Shown piece after piece: positions 7,669-17,705 of a DNA stretch of 64,000 nt; the first letter of the stretch is position 1, and every line of letters begins with the position of its first letter. The translations under genes were made by a program, and so were the position numbers. Below the pieces are notes generated by a model. It was not told the origin of the DNA and searched no databases. It saw only the letters and a program-made list of their open reading frames with translations. Source of the stretch: Jejuia algarum (GTDB taxonomy: Bacteria > Bacteroidota > Bacteroidia > Flavobacteriales > Flavobacteriaceae); contig CANMAQ010000020.1 of assembly GCA_947495775.1 (NCBI GenBank), forward strand, positions 16,441-80,440. Reading direction: 5' to 3'.

Positions 7669-10012
7669 AAAAGAACTGCTTTTTCTTTTAAACATGCTTC
7701 TTTTTTTTAATGGTGTTAACCTCTGCGCACAGACCATCGAAAAAAAGCAAGCACTCACGTCCATTTTAAAAATACTCTCCAAGCGGTATAATGTACGTTT
7801 TTCTTATGCCGATGAAACAATTGCGAACAGTACAGCTAAACTTCCTAAAAAAAAACGCTCTTTAAATACCGCAATTCATGAATTGGAACTTGAGACGCAT
7901 TTAAAGTTTCACCTCTTAAATAAGCGTTTTATTACTATTGTAAAAGGGAAAAAACACCGACAGCCTATTCTTAGAGAACAACTGGATGAAATTGTGATTA
8001 AAAACTATTTAACCTCTGGTATTACCAAGCTTAATGATGGTTCTTTAACCATAAAACCTGAAAAATTTGGAATTCTTCCCGGCCTCATAGAGCCCGATAT
8101 GTTACAAACTATTCAAGCCCTTCCAGGCGTATACAGCGTAGAAGAATCGGTATCTAATATTAACGTAAGAGGCGGCACCCACGACCAAAACTTAATTTTA
8201 TGGGATGGTATCAAGATGTATCAATCAGGTCATTTTTTCGGACTCATCTCTGCCTTTAACCCCTACACGACAAAAAAGATTAATGTGTCCAAAAATGGAA
8301 CTAAGGCAAAATTTGGAGATGGTGTTTCTAGCGTTATCGATATGCAACTGTCTAACACTATAGACGGTATTTTTACAGCTGGTGCTGGTTTTAATTTGAT
8401 TAATGCTCATGCTTATGCAAAAATCCCACTAAGCAAACGTACCGAATTACAAGTTGCCTCTAGGCGCTCTATCACAGATCTTATTTTAACACCAACTTAC
8501 GATCAATATTTTAAACGCGTTTTTCAAGATTCAGATCTCTCCAACACCTCTCAAAATAGCAATAGCATCTCACAAAATGAGTCGTTTAGATTTCATGATC
8601 TTTCGCTAAAATTTCTATACGATATTTCTAAAAAGGACAAACTGCGTTTCCATATCTTAAATATCACGAATACTTTAAATTATGAAGAGAGTCTTAGTAC
8701 CACCCTACGCAACGAAGCTTTAAATAGCAACCTCTCTCAAAAAAACCTTGCCTATAGCATCTCACATACAAGACATTGGCATTCCAATTTAAAAAGTACG
8801 GCCCAAATTTACCTTACCAATTATGATTTAGAAGCCACTAATTTTGATATTATAAACGACCAACGTTTAATTCAAAAAAACGAAGTCTTTGATGGTACTG
8901 TAAAATTACACTTTAACTACGATCTTAACGCCAATATTAAATTAAATGCAGGGTACCAATTTACCGAAGTTGGCATTAGCAACCTTCAAGATGTTAATAA
9001 CCCACTTTTTAGAAGTTTTATACGGGAAGTGGTTCGTACAAATGCTGTTTACGGCGAAGCAGGCTACCTATCTACAAATGCCAAAACAAGATGCCATTTT
9101 GGAACGAGGTTAAATCGCTTCAATAAATTTGACGAAACTCTAATAGAACCCCGTTTAAATTTTAGCCAGCGTTTTTTAAATGTATTCCGTCTAGAGATTT
9201 CAGGGGAGTTTAAACACCAAACAACATCGCAAACCATAGATCTTCAAAACGATTTTTTAGGAATAGAAAACCGCCGTTGGGTCCTTTCTAATAATAATAC
9301 AGAAACGGTAGAACAGGACGGAAAAACCATTTTCCCTGTGCCCATTTTAAAAAGTAAACAAGCATCTGCGGGGATTCATTATGCGAAACATCGCTTTTTA
9401 ATAAGCGCTGAAGTTTTTATAAAAAAAGTAGAGGGCATTACAACCAGAAGCCAAGGATTTCAAAATCAATTCCAATTTGTAAATGCTATTGGCAGTTACG
9501 ACATTAAAGGGCTTGATGTTTTAGTCAACAAGCAATTTAAAAACAATGTAAGCACATGGCTTGGCTATGCCTACAGCAACAACACCTATCTGTTTCCCTC
9601 TTTAAATGCAGGGGTACGGTTTCCTAATAATGCCGACACCAGGCATGCGCTAACAGTCGCCAGTAGCTATACCAACTCAAGACTTAAACTATCATTAGGT
9701 TTCAATTGGCGCTCTGGTAGGCCTACCACGCCACCAACCGGCATTCAAAATGAAAATGACGGGGCCATAACTTACGCGAGTCCTAATAGCCGTAATTTAG
9801 ATGACTACATGCGAACAGACTGCTCTGCAACATATAATTTTAAGGTCTCTAAATCTACCAAAGCAATACTTGGTGCTTCCATCTGGAATATTTTTAATAC
9901 CAAAAATACTCTAAACACCTATTACACCTTAGATGATACCAACACCATCACTAGAATTGAAAACGAATCACTTGGTATTACGCCTAATTTAAGTTTTAGA
10001 TTACGTTTCTAA
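7661..10012 (+). CDS. TonB-dependent outer-membrane receptor with N-terminal STN signalling domain
   Basis: A 783-residue receptor that starts at GTG inside the FecR gene (8-bp overlap). It has a signal peptide ending near NLCAQ (about 24), then an STN domain (about 27-93) that contacts FecR in the periplasm. The plug domain covers about 130-230 and contains MLQTIQALPGVYSVEESVS and NVRGGTHDQNLILWDGI. A 22-strand barrel follows, ending in the typical aromatic C-terminus LSFRLRF. Family knowledge: transducers of this type bind a ligand at the cell surface, import it with TonB energy and trigger the FecR/sigma cascade. The ligand cannot be predicted from sequence. No carboxypeptidase-like regulatory domain is present, unlike the SusC protein at 44.9 kb. 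Confidence 0.93.
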   Translation: MTKKELLFLLNMLLFFNGVNLCAQTIEKKQALTSILKILSKRYNVRFSYADETIANSTAKLPKKKRSLNTAIHELELETHLKFHLLNKRFITIVKGKKHRQPILREQLDEIVIKNYLTSGITKLNDGSLTIKPEKFGILPGLIEPDMLQTIQALPGVYSVEESVSNINVRGGTHDQNLILWDGIKMYQSGHFFGLISAFNPYTTKKINVSKNGTKAKFGDGVSSVIDMQLSNTIDGIFTAGAGFNLINAHAYAKIPLSKRTELQVASRRSITDLILTPTYDQYFKRVFQDSDLSNTSQNSNSISQNESFRFHDLSLKFLYDISKKDKLRFHILNITNTLNYEESLSTTLRNEALNSNLSQKNLAYSISHTRHWHSNLKSTAQIYLTNYDLEATNFDIINDQRLIQKNEVFDGTVKLHFNYDLNANIKLNAGYQFTEVGISNLQDVNNPLFRSFIREVVRTNAVYGEAGYLSTNAKTRCHFGTRLNRFNKFDETLIEPRLNFSQRFLNVFRLEISGEFKHQTTSQTIDLQNDFLGIENRRWVLSNNNTETVEQDGKTIFPVPILKSKQASAGIHYAKHRFLISAEVFIKKVEGITTRSQGFQNQFQFVNAIGSYDIKGLDVLVNKQFKNNVSTWLGYAYSNNTYLFPSLNAGVRFPNNADTRHALTVASSYTNSRLKLSLGFNWRSGRPTTPPTGIQNENDGAITYASPNSRNLDDYMRTDCSATYNFKVSKSTKAILGASIWNIFNTKNTLNTYYTLDDTNTITRIENESLGITPNLSFRLRF

Positions 10013-10117
10013 ACAACTCATCCGAAAAACAAAAATAACACACTGGTTTTCAACGAAAAACATACATTTTATTTTTCATATGCTTGCCTTTTTACTACTT
10101 TAATGAAAATTTAATGT

Positions 10118-11761
10118 ATGCCATCACTTACGCCACTTCGTTCAGCTTTAGATTTAAGAAAGGCCAAGCACCTGTTACGCCGTGCGACGTTTAACTTTAG
10201 CAAAACACAACTTGAAGCTTTTGTGGGTATGTCTGCCGTAGATGCTGTTGCCAGTTTAACCACAGCAGTTGCAAATGCACTCGCAGCGCCCTACGACCCG
10301 CTACCTACGGCCAATCCAGATGGGTATTGGACCTCATCTACAGCCCTCCCCAATTCATTTAGTGGGCAAAACAGAAAACGTGCGCATGTCTGCGCATGGT
10401 GGTGGCACAATGCCATGCAACGCGTTACTTTAAAGCACAAACTAAGTTTCTTTTTACATACAAGTTTTACAGTGGGTAAAGATTCTGGTGTTGGCGGCGC
10501 TACTTATTTTTATGACCATTTAAGACTCTTAGATTTCTATGCAATGGGCAATCTTAAAACCTTGGCTAAAAAAATTACCTTAGACAATGGCATGTTAGAT
10601 TACCTCGATAACACACAAAATAATAGAACCAACCCCAATGAAAATTATGCCCGCGAATATTTAGAACTCTTTACCATTTTAAAAGGGGAGCAAATTGGAC
10701 AAGATAACTATACCAATTATACTGAAATTGACATTCAACAAGCCGCAAAAGTCTTTTCTGGCTTTAAAAAAAGAAACGATAGAAGTAGTATCGATGCCGA
10801 TACGGGTATCCCCATGGGATACATTAATGTGAACCAACACGATACAACAGATAAAACCTTTAGCTCTGCTTTTGGCGGACAAGTCATTACGGGTAGAACA
10901 ACCGCTTCTGGTATTTTTGAAGAACTTCATGAATTTGTTGACATGATTTTTGCGCAACCAGAAACCGCAAAAGCCTATTGTAGAAAGTTATACCGCTATT
11001 TCGTAAAAAGCACCTGGGACGACAGTGTAGAAACCGATATCATTACTCCCTTGGCTGACATCCTTATAGCTAATAATTTTGAAATCTTACCTGTAGTTAC
11101 CACATTACTGAGTAGTGCGCATTTTTACGATACCGATGATGCCGATCCTACCGATAATCGTATTGGCAGTATTATAAAAAGCCCGCTACAATTATTTTCT
11201 GAAATCTGTTCGGTATTCGAATTTAACTACCCCAATCCAGAAACCAACTTGCCACAGTTTTATACCAATTTCTTTTTACGGTTTGTGCATAATGTCTATT
11301 TCCCTGCTGCGGGTATGGCCTTGTACGATCCTGATTCTGTAGCAGGTTACCCCGCTTATTACCAAGAGCCTAATTTTGACAGGAACTGGTTTTCTTCAAA
11401 TACCCTTATAGGGCGCTATAAACTTATTGAGAGTTTGATACAAGGCAGAAATACAATGAGTACTAACGCTAGAATTTATGGCGAACTCGATACCGTAGCC
11501 TTTGTAGAACGCCATATAGAGGTTCCCACAGATCCTAATGCCCTAATTACCGAAATAGCGACACTGCTATATCCAGAAGCCATTACTACCGATCGCGTTA
11601 ACTATTTTAAAAGTTTTTTAGTAGATGAAGGGTTTCCAGATTACTATTGGACAGGAGTTTGGAATCAATACCGTAACGACAGTGATGCTACCGTTGTTAG
11701 AACACGTTTAAATGCGCTAATTACTGCCATGGTAAATGCTGCAGAATTTCAATTAATGTAA
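10118..11761 (+). CDS. DUF1800 family protein
   Basis: A 547-residue protein matching the DUF1800 pattern: it opens with KAKHLLRRATFNFSKTQLEA (family-typical LLxRATFG-like motif) and contains WWWHNAM, KLSFFLHTSF and ENYAREYLELFTI. No signal peptide is visible at the chosen ATG. The biochemical function of DUF1800 is unknown. In many bacteria it is encoded next to a DUF1501 protein, as here (11 bp gap), so the two probably act together. It lies 105 bp downstream of the STN receptor on the same strand and may be part of, or controlled with, that sigma-dependent operon. Confidence 0.85.
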   Translation: MPSLTPLRSALDLRKAKHLLRRATFNFSKTQLEAFVGMSAVDAVASLTTAVANALAAPYDPLPTANPDGYWTSSTALPNSFSGQNRKRAHVCAWWWHNAMQRVTLKHKLSFFLHTSFTVGKDSGVGGATYFYDHLRLLDFYAMGNLKTLAKKITLDNGMLDYLDNTQNNRTNPNENYAREYLELFTILKGEQIGQDNYTNYTEIDIQQAAKVFSGFKKRNDRSSIDADTGIPMGYINVNQHDTTDKTFSSAFGGQVITGRTTASGIFEELHEFVDMIFAQPETAKAYCRKLYRYFVKSTWDDSVETDIITPLADILIANNFEILPVVTTLLSSAHFYDTDDADPTDNRIGSIIKSPLQLFSEICSVFEFNYPNPETNLPQFYTNFFLRFVHNVYFPAAGMALYDPDSVAGYPAYYQEPNFDRNWFSSNTLIGRYKLIESLIQGRNTMSTNARIYGELDTVAFVERHIEVPTDPNALITEIATLLYPEAITTDRVNYFKSFLVDEGFPDYYWTGVWNQYRNDSDATVVRTRLNALITAMVNAAEFQLM

Positions 11762-11772
11762 GCTCAAAAATT

Positions 11773-13413
11773 ATGAAAAGAAGAGACTTTATACGATTAT
11801 CCTCGGCAGCATCGGCATTAGCCTTAACCCCTCTGGAGCTGCAAGCTGCTTTAAAATCATTCATGCCATTTGCCAACTGTCCAGATATTTCTAACCGCAA
11901 ATTAGTACTTATCAATCTCGCTGGGGCCAATGATGGCTTAAACACAGTTATCCCCATCAATCAATACGACACCTACAGTAATTTAAGGCCTAACATAAAA
12001 GTCCCTAATACGGGCAACTCCAAGTTTATTACGCTCGACACAACCTTGACAGACCAGCAACAAATAGGTTTAAACCCTGCGCTTGTAGGCTTTAAATCGT
12101 TGTATGATGAAGGGATTTTAAGAATTATGCAATCGGTAGGGTACCCGTCTCAAAATAAAAGTCATTTTAAATCTACAGACCTCTACCTTACAGGAAACGA
12201 TGGCAACAGCTTGCTTAATGGCGCCGATACAGGATGGATTGGTCGTTTTATGGAATTGTATTATGCCGATTTAATATTAGAAACCTTCCCCTTGGCTGTA
12301 GAAATAGGCTCTAACAAAACCTCTTTAGGCTTTCATGCAGAAGAAGCCCATGGCTTGTCTTTAAACATTACAGGGCAAGATCCTTCTGGATTTTATTCGG
12401 TTTTAAATGGTCTTGGAGGTGTCCCACCACAGCACCTACCAGATTCTGATTATGGCAAACAATTGGAGTTTATTAATAATACCGATAGTTTATCGAATAC
12501 GTATGCCAATGCTATTTCAACGGCATTTAATGCTGGCACTAATGGCGCAAGTTATCCAGATACCGATTTATCTAACCAACTCAAAACGGTAGCGCGTCTT
12601 ATTAGTGGCGACCTAGGTTCTAAAGTCTATATGGTGCGTATTTCTGGTTTTGATACTCACAATGCCCAAGTGCAAGGCCTTGGAGATGTTACGGGTAGAC
12701 ACCACGATCTACTCACAGAACTTTCTGAAGCTATTAAAGCATTTACGACCGATTTAAAACGTCAACATTTAGATGAAGACATCGTAGGCTTAACATTTTC
12801 TGAATTTGGTAGAAAAGCTAAAGAGAATGGCAATTTTGGCACAGACCATGGCGAAATTGCACCTATGTTTGTATTTGGTACCCCCGTTCATGGCGGCGTT
12901 TCGGGAACCAACCCTGATTTAACAGAAGCCACGGCTAACAACAACTACCAAATACAGACGGTACAGCACGACTATAGACAAACCTTCGCTACGCTCTTAC
13001 AAGACTTTATTGGTGCTGACAATGCTGTGATAGATGCCGCTTTTTTTAATCATACCTTAAATGATAGTTTTACCAATCAAAAAGTAGATACACTTATAAA
13101 AGACGAATTTTCTATCGCGACCAACTGTACAGTGTTATCTCTCGCAGACAGTGCTTCTTTAAATAAGACATGGACCATTCATCCTAACCCATTTAGCTCA
13201 GAAATTAATATAAGTACTGCTGCGCAAGGCGTTAGTACGGTATCCTTTCAAATTTTTAATGCTTCTGGTGTGCTTTTAATGGAAACAACAGAAACCTTAG
13301 ATGCCAATACCTTTACCCTAGGTTTAAAACACCTATCAAGTGGAATCTATTTTTTCCAAACCACTATCGCAAATAGTAATCGCAAAGAAATACATAAACT
13401 CATTAAGCTTTAA
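11773..13413 (+). CDS. DUF1501 family protein with Tat-like signal and type IX secretion sorting domain
   Basis: A 546-residue protein. The N-terminus MKRRDFIRLSSAASALALTP has a twin-arginine-like RRDF motif and an Ala-rich hydrophobic stretch, as usual for DUF1501. The core (about 35-445) carries the alkaline-phosphatase-like fold features of the family (LINLAGANDGLN, FDTHNAQ, TFSEFGRKAKENG, GTDHGEIAP). The last roughly 80 residues form a T9SS type-A sorting domain: WTIHPNPFSSEINIS, then a Gly-Val strand and SSGIYFFQTTIAN, ending in lysine-rich HKLIKL. This predicts export across the outer membrane and surface attachment or release. The partner DUF1800 gene is immediately upstream. The enzymatic activity is not established. 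Confidence 0.9.
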   Translation: MKRRDFIRLSSAASALALTPLELQAALKSFMPFANCPDISNRKLVLINLAGANDGLNTVIPINQYDTYSNLRPNIKVPNTGNSKFITLDTTLTDQQQIGLNPALVGFKSLYDEGILRIMQSVGYPSQNKSHFKSTDLYLTGNDGNSLLNGADTGWIGRFMELYYADLILETFPLAVEIGSNKTSLGFHAEEAHGLSLNITGQDPSGFYSVLNGLGGVPPQHLPDSDYGKQLEFINNTDSLSNTYANAISTAFNAGTNGASYPDTDLSNQLKTVARLISGDLGSKVYMVRISGFDTHNAQVQGLGDVTGRHHDLLTELSEAIKAFTTDLKRQHLDEDIVGLTFSEFGRKAKENGNFGTDHGEIAPMFVFGTPVHGGVSGTNPDLTEATANNNYQIQTVQHDYRQTFATLLQDFIGADNAVIDAAFFNHTLNDSFTNQKVDTLIKDEFSIATNCTVLSLADSASLNKTWTIHPNPFSSEINISTAAQGVSTVSFQIFNASGVLLMETTETLDANTFTLGLKHLSSGIYFFQTTIANSNRKEIHKLIKL

Positions 13414-13429
13414 ACACAGTAAGGCTAAT

Positions 13430-15208
13430 TTACATACGCTCTGGCACATTAATTCCTAATATACCAAAGGCATTTTTAATCGTTTGTGCTACCACATGAG
13501 ATAGTACGATTCTAAATTGTTTTTCGTCGGCTTCATCGGCACCGAGTATAGAAACGTTTTGATAAAATGAATTAAAGCCCTTAACCAAATCGTAAGTGTA
13601 ATTAGCGATCAATGCTGGGCTATGTTGACTGGCTGCTTGCTGTACAACTTCTGGAAATACCTGTAAGTGTTTGATAAGCTCGCGCTCTTTATCATGTAAT
13701 ACTAAAGTTGTATTGATACGATTTGTTTCTGTATCTGCTTTTCGTAAAATCGATTGAATTCTAGCATAAGTATACTGAATAAAAGGCCCTGTATTCCCCT
13801 GAAAATCGATAGAATCTTTAGGATCGAACAAAATACGCTTTTTAGGATCTACCTTTAAAATGTAATACTTCAAAGCGCCTAAACCTATGGTTTTATATAA
13901 GGCTTTCTTCTCCTCTACAGAATAGCCATCTAATTTGCCCAATTCTTCTGAAATCTCTTCAGCCGTTTTGGCCATCTCATCTATTAAATCATCAGCATCG
14001 ACCACAGTACCTTCGCGACTCTTCATTTTTCCGCTAGGTAAATCTACCATACCATAACTTAAATGGTATAGGTGTTTTGCCCATTCGAAACCTAATTTTT
14101 TCAAAATTAAAAACAAGACTTTAAAATGATAGTCTTGTTCATTCCCTACAGTATACACCATCCCACCAACATCATCATGATCTTTAATACGTTGTATGGC
14201 AGTCCCGATATCTTGGGTCATGTAAACGGCTGTACCATCAGCACGCAGTACAATCTTTTTATCCAAACCTTCATCTGTTAAATCGCACCATACCGAACCA
14301 TCGGCTTCCTTAACAAAAACGCCTGTCTTTAAACCTTCTGTAACAAATTCTTTCCCTAATAAATAGGTTTCACTCTCGTAATACAAGGCATCGAAATCAA
14401 CACCTAAGTTTTTATAGGTTTCCTCAAAACCTGTATACACCCAGCCGTTCATGGTTTTCCAAAGGCTAACCACAGCTTCATCTCCCGCTTCCCATTGTCT
14501 TAGCATAGCTTGTGCCTCAAGTAATAGAGGGGCTTGTTTTTTAGCCGTTTCTTCAGTATGTCCTTCTGCAACTAAACGTGCGATCTCTTTTTTATACTCT
14601 TGGTCAAACTTCACATAGTAGTTCCCTACCAATTTATCCCCCTTTAATCCTGTGGTTTCAGGAGTTTCACCATGTCCAAAACGTTGCCAGGCCAACATAC
14701 TTTTACAAATATGAATGCCTCTGTCGTTTATAATTTGGGTTTTATAGACCTTTTGTCCAGAAGCCTTTAAGATTTCAGCAACACTATAGCCTAAGAGGTT
14801 GTTTCTAATATGCCCAAGATGTAACGGTTTGTTCGTGTTAGGCGATGAGTATTCGACCATAACAGCTTTATCTGAAGCTTTTGGTTTGGCAAAACCATAG
14901 TCGGTAATGCCACGTATACCTTCAAAAAAGTTAAGATAATAACTGTCACTTATTTCTATATTTAAAAACCCCTTAACAACATTGTAGCCTTTAACATCTT
15001 CAACATTAGCGACCAAATAGGTCCCTATTTGCTCTCCTATTTGCACAGGATTGCCTTTTACAAAACGTAACATAGGAAAAACCACTACAGTGATATCTCC
15101 AGCAAACTCTTTTCGCGTAGCTTGAAATTCAACAGATTCTAATTCGATTTGATACGCCTCTAAAACGGCTTGTTTTACGTGATGTGATATGCTATTTTGA
15201 AGTTCCAT
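13430..15208 (-). CDS. argS: Arginyl-tRNA synthetase
   Basis: Class I aminoacyl-tRNA synthetase that charges tRNA-Arg. It has the ArgRS N-terminal domain (about 1-95), the HIGH-type motif in SPNTNKPLHLGHIRNNLLG, a KMSKS-equivalent MKSREGTVVDADDLI, and the DALR anticodon-binding domain ending in GINVPERM. An upstream TTG at 15241 would add 11 residues, but the ATG at 15208 gives MELQNSISHHVKQAV, the normal family start, so 592 residues were chosen. It converges on the DUF1501 gene with only 16 bp between stop codons and no visible terminator hairpin, so 3' read-through antisense to that gene is possible. Confidence 0.97.
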   Translation of the reverse strand: MELQNSISHHVKQAVLEAYQIELESVEFQATRKEFAGDITVVVFPMLRFVKGNPVQIGEQIGTYLVANVEDVKGYNVVKGFLNIEISDSYYLNFFEGIRGITDYGFAKPKASDKAVMVEYSSPNTNKPLHLGHIRNNLLGYSVAEILKASGQKVYKTQIINDRGIHICKSMLAWQRFGHGETPETTGLKGDKLVGNYYVKFDQEYKKEIARLVAEGHTEETAKKQAPLLLEAQAMLRQWEAGDEAVVSLWKTMNGWVYTGFEETYKNLGVDFDALYYESETYLLGKEFVTEGLKTGVFVKEADGSVWCDLTDEGLDKKIVLRADGTAVYMTQDIGTAIQRIKDHDDVGGMVYTVGNEQDYHFKVLFLILKKLGFEWAKHLYHLSYGMVDLPSGKMKSREGTVVDADDLIDEMAKTAEEISEELGKLDGYSVEEKKALYKTIGLGALKYYILKVDPKKRILFDPKDSIDFQGNTGPFIQYTYARIQSILRKADTETNRINTTLVLHDKERELIKHLQVFPEVVQQAASQHSPALIANYTYDLVKGFNSFYQNVSILGADEADEKQFRIVLSHVVAQTIKNAFGILGINVPERM

Positions 15209-15623
15209 ATGTCCTAAAGTATTGGCTGGCAAAGATAGCAAGATTTTAATGTTTTACTAATAAATCATTATGTGCTTAAATAATTCTTTTTACGTAATAA
15301 AAAAGCTACCTAACAGGCTCGTTTCTAATTTTTTAACTCTATTTAAGGGGTACGCTTACCCTTCCAAAGCGTGTCGTTTTTCTATGTTTTGTGCACTTCA
15401 TCTATTCGTCGATTTTTTATTAAAAATCAACACGCTCTTAATCTAATTTATTGGTAGAAAAACCTAAAAATTAGATTTTAAAAACACTTTTTGCAATTTT
15501 TGTTCATAAGCTATTTATCAAAAAATACCAACTTGTTAAATTAACCTAAACACCAGAATCTTGGTTTCCCTCGATCAAGCTTCTGTAGTGATAGTCTTTT
15601 AATAGACTATAATCAAGCATAAT
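15209..15623. other. Divergent intergenic region between argS and the sensor kinase gene
   Basis: About 415 bp with no ORF. It should hold promoters for both genes, but no clean TTTG-N19-TAnnTTTG promoter was found. Two inverted repeats stand out: a 10-bp pair aatctaattt (15440-15449) / aaattagatt (15469-15478), and a 7-bp palindrome next to the kinase start, listed separately. Confidence 0.45.
15591..15610. promoter_or_regulatory. Short palindrome just upstream of the sensor kinase start
   Basis: atagtct (15591-15597), a 6-nt loop, then agactat (15604-15610), ending 13 bp before the ATG at 15624. It could be an operator for an autoregulatory protein or an mRNA hairpin near the start codon; the sequence cannot distinguish these. 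Confidence 0.3.
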
Positions 15624-17705
15624 ATGAGGAGATTATTTACTCTCGCTATATACTTTTTAGTCACTTTTGGTTTTTCTCAAACCAGAGAACTAGACAGTCT
15701 TTCTATAGAATTGGCTTTTAAAACTGTCGATTCACTGAAGGTAGATACCTCTTTGCAAATTATTGAAAAGTTATACCACCAAAAAGATTACAACCGCGCT
15801 TTAAAGTACATCCTACAAAGTGAAAAGCTTTCTTCTGAAATTCATTATCTTAAAGGTATAGCTGGTACTACGTATTACAAAGCTTTAATTTATGCTGAAA
15901 AAGAGGACTATATTAATGCGATGGCAGGCTATACTAAAGCAAAAGCTTTATTTAAGCAGCTAAACGATACGGTAAGTATTGCCAAGATTAATAACAGCAT
16001 AGGTTTGATTGAAATGCAACGTGGCAATTTTGATAAAGGCCTCAAATATGTGCTTTCTGCTATAGAGGAATTAGAACACACAGGACTTCGCCAAGAGCTG
16101 CGCTATGCTTATGCCAGTTTAGGGCAAACTTATTACGAAATAAACGATTTTAATAAAGCGATAGAATACAATTTAAAAGCACTTGAAATTCAAAAGTTTC
16201 TTAATGATCGTATTGGCATATACAATTCAAACTTACTCCTAGCAAAATTGTACTCTAAAACTAGAGAACACAGAAAAGCCATTCGATTTTACGAACAGGT
16301 ATTACGCAGCAGTAATGGTAAAACAGACTCTATACAAAGAAATGTACTGCCTAAACTAGGTGGAGAGTATCTCGAATTTAATGATTATAAATCGGCTACA
16401 AAACACCTTTTAAAAGGTTTAAGACTTAATAGACGGCATAACGACAGGGCTAATTTAGTCGTCACTTTAACTAATTTAGGTCGCCTAAATCTTAATGAAG
16501 GGCGTTTAAAAACAGCCGAAAAACAATTGCTTGAAGCGGGGGGACTAGCTCAAAAATTAAACCACAAAGAGGGGCTTTTAAAGTACTACCAATTGATGAA
16601 AACTTTAGACTCTACTAGACATAAATTTGACCGTGCCTTTACATGGCAACGCAACTATTACACTCTAAAAGAGCAAATCGCTCAATCTAAGGTTAAACCT
16701 ATAGTAAAACAATCTATAACGGTGGCTCCAAGCACTATCGAAGCACCTAAACAGACATCTCACATCGTTAGTGCATTAGCGCCTATTGCTGTTTCGCCTA
16801 GAATTGAAAATGGTATTATAGACAAATTAAAGAAATTCCAATTTTTATTTTATGCTGTACTAGGCATTTTAGCTATTGTATCTATATTTTTAGTACTCGT
16901 GTATACCAAGCGTAACAACAGCTTAAAATACACGCAAGAACTGGAGGACAAAAATTTAAAAATACAATTGCAAAATGAAGCTTTTGTAGAGCAAACGAAG
17001 CATTTAGAAAACGTAAACAATGTTAAGGATAAATTGTTTTCTATCGTTTCGCACGATTTAAAAGACTCTTTATCTTCTATTAATGGATTTATTGATTTGT
17101 TAAAGGACGGCTCTTTATCGCGAGAAGAATTCGATAATTTAATTCCAGAGTTGAGTGAAAACGCCAATAATGCCTCTTTGCTTTTATTCAACCTTTTAAA
17201 CTGGTCTAAATCTCAAATGCAATCGCTTAAACCAAGTCCGAGTTTATTTGATGTACAAGAAGTCTTTGAAGAAAAGATCAAACTTATAGAGCAGCGTTTA
17301 GAAAATAAAGGCATTAAATTAGTTGATCATTCCCTGCGTGATTTTGCTTATGCCGACAGAAGTATGTTTGAAATTATCATACAGAACCTACTGGCCAATG
17401 CCTTGAAGTTTTCTAGAAAAGGAGATGCTGTGACCATTTCGAATCATATTAGTAATGGCAGTTGCATTGTTAGCATTGCAGACACAGGTGTTGGGATCTC
17501 GAAAAAGAGTATGGAAAAGCTTTTTAAACGAAATGGCGCTCATTCTACAATGGGTACCAACAATGAAAAAGGGACAGGTCTAGGCCTTTCTATTTGTAAA
17601 GAATTGGTAGAGTTAAACGATGGCAAAATTTGGGTAGAAAGTACACCTAATATCGGCAGTACCTTTTTTGTACAGTTGCCTAAATCTAAAACTAAAGCCA
17701 GTTAA
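15624..17705 (+). CDS. TPR-repeat membrane sensor histidine kinase (orphan)
   Basis: A 693-residue protein with an N-terminal signal or membrane segment (MRRLFTLAIYFLVTFGFSQ). A periplasmic TPR array follows (about 45-345), with repeated units such as NDFNKAIEYNLKALEIQKFL. One transmembrane helix (about 407-429, FYAVLGILAIVSIFLVLVY) leads to a coiled linker, a HisKA domain with phospho-acceptor His476 in FSIVSHDLKDSLSSINGF, and an HATPase_c domain (N box LLANALKFS, G1 DTGVGIS, G2 GTGLGLSICKEL). All catalytic motifs are intact. No response regulator is encoded nearby, so its partner must lie elsewhere. The stop codon overlaps that of the convergent ctlX-like gene within a shared TTAA. Confidence 0.92.
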   Translation: MRRLFTLAIYFLVTFGFSQTRELDSLSIELAFKTVDSLKVDTSLQIIEKLYHQKDYNRALKYILQSEKLSSEIHYLKGIAGTTYYKALIYAEKEDYINAMAGYTKAKALFKQLNDTVSIAKINNSIGLIEMQRGNFDKGLKYVLSAIEELEHTGLRQELRYAYASLGQTYYEINDFNKAIEYNLKALEIQKFLNDRIGIYNSNLLLAKLYSKTREHRKAIRFYEQVLRSSNGKTDSIQRNVLPKLGGEYLEFNDYKSATKHLLKGLRLNRRHNDRANLVVTLTNLGRLNLNEGRLKTAEKQLLEAGGLAQKLNHKEGLLKYYQLMKTLDSTRHKFDRAFTWQRNYYTLKEQIAQSKVKPIVKQSITVAPSTIEAPKQTSHIVSALAPIAVSPRIENGIIDKLKKFQFLFYAVLGILAIVSIFLVLVYTKRNNSLKYTQELEDKNLKIQLQNEAFVEQTKHLENVNNVKDKLFSIVSHDLKDSLSSINGFIDLLKDGSLSREEFDNLIPELSENANNASLLLFNLLNWSKSQMQSLKPSPSLFDVQEVFEEKIKLIEQRLENKGIKLVDHSLRDFAYADRSMFEIIIQNLLANALKFSRKGDAVTISNHISNGSCIVSIADTGVGISKKSMEKLFKRNGAHSTMGTNNEKGTGLGLSICKELVELNDGKIWVESTPNIGSTFFVQLPKSKTKAS

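Noticed and set aside
15209..15241. 11-residue N-terminal extension of argS from a TTG
   Set aside because: The ATG at 15208 gives the usual ArgRS start; the extension has no family support.
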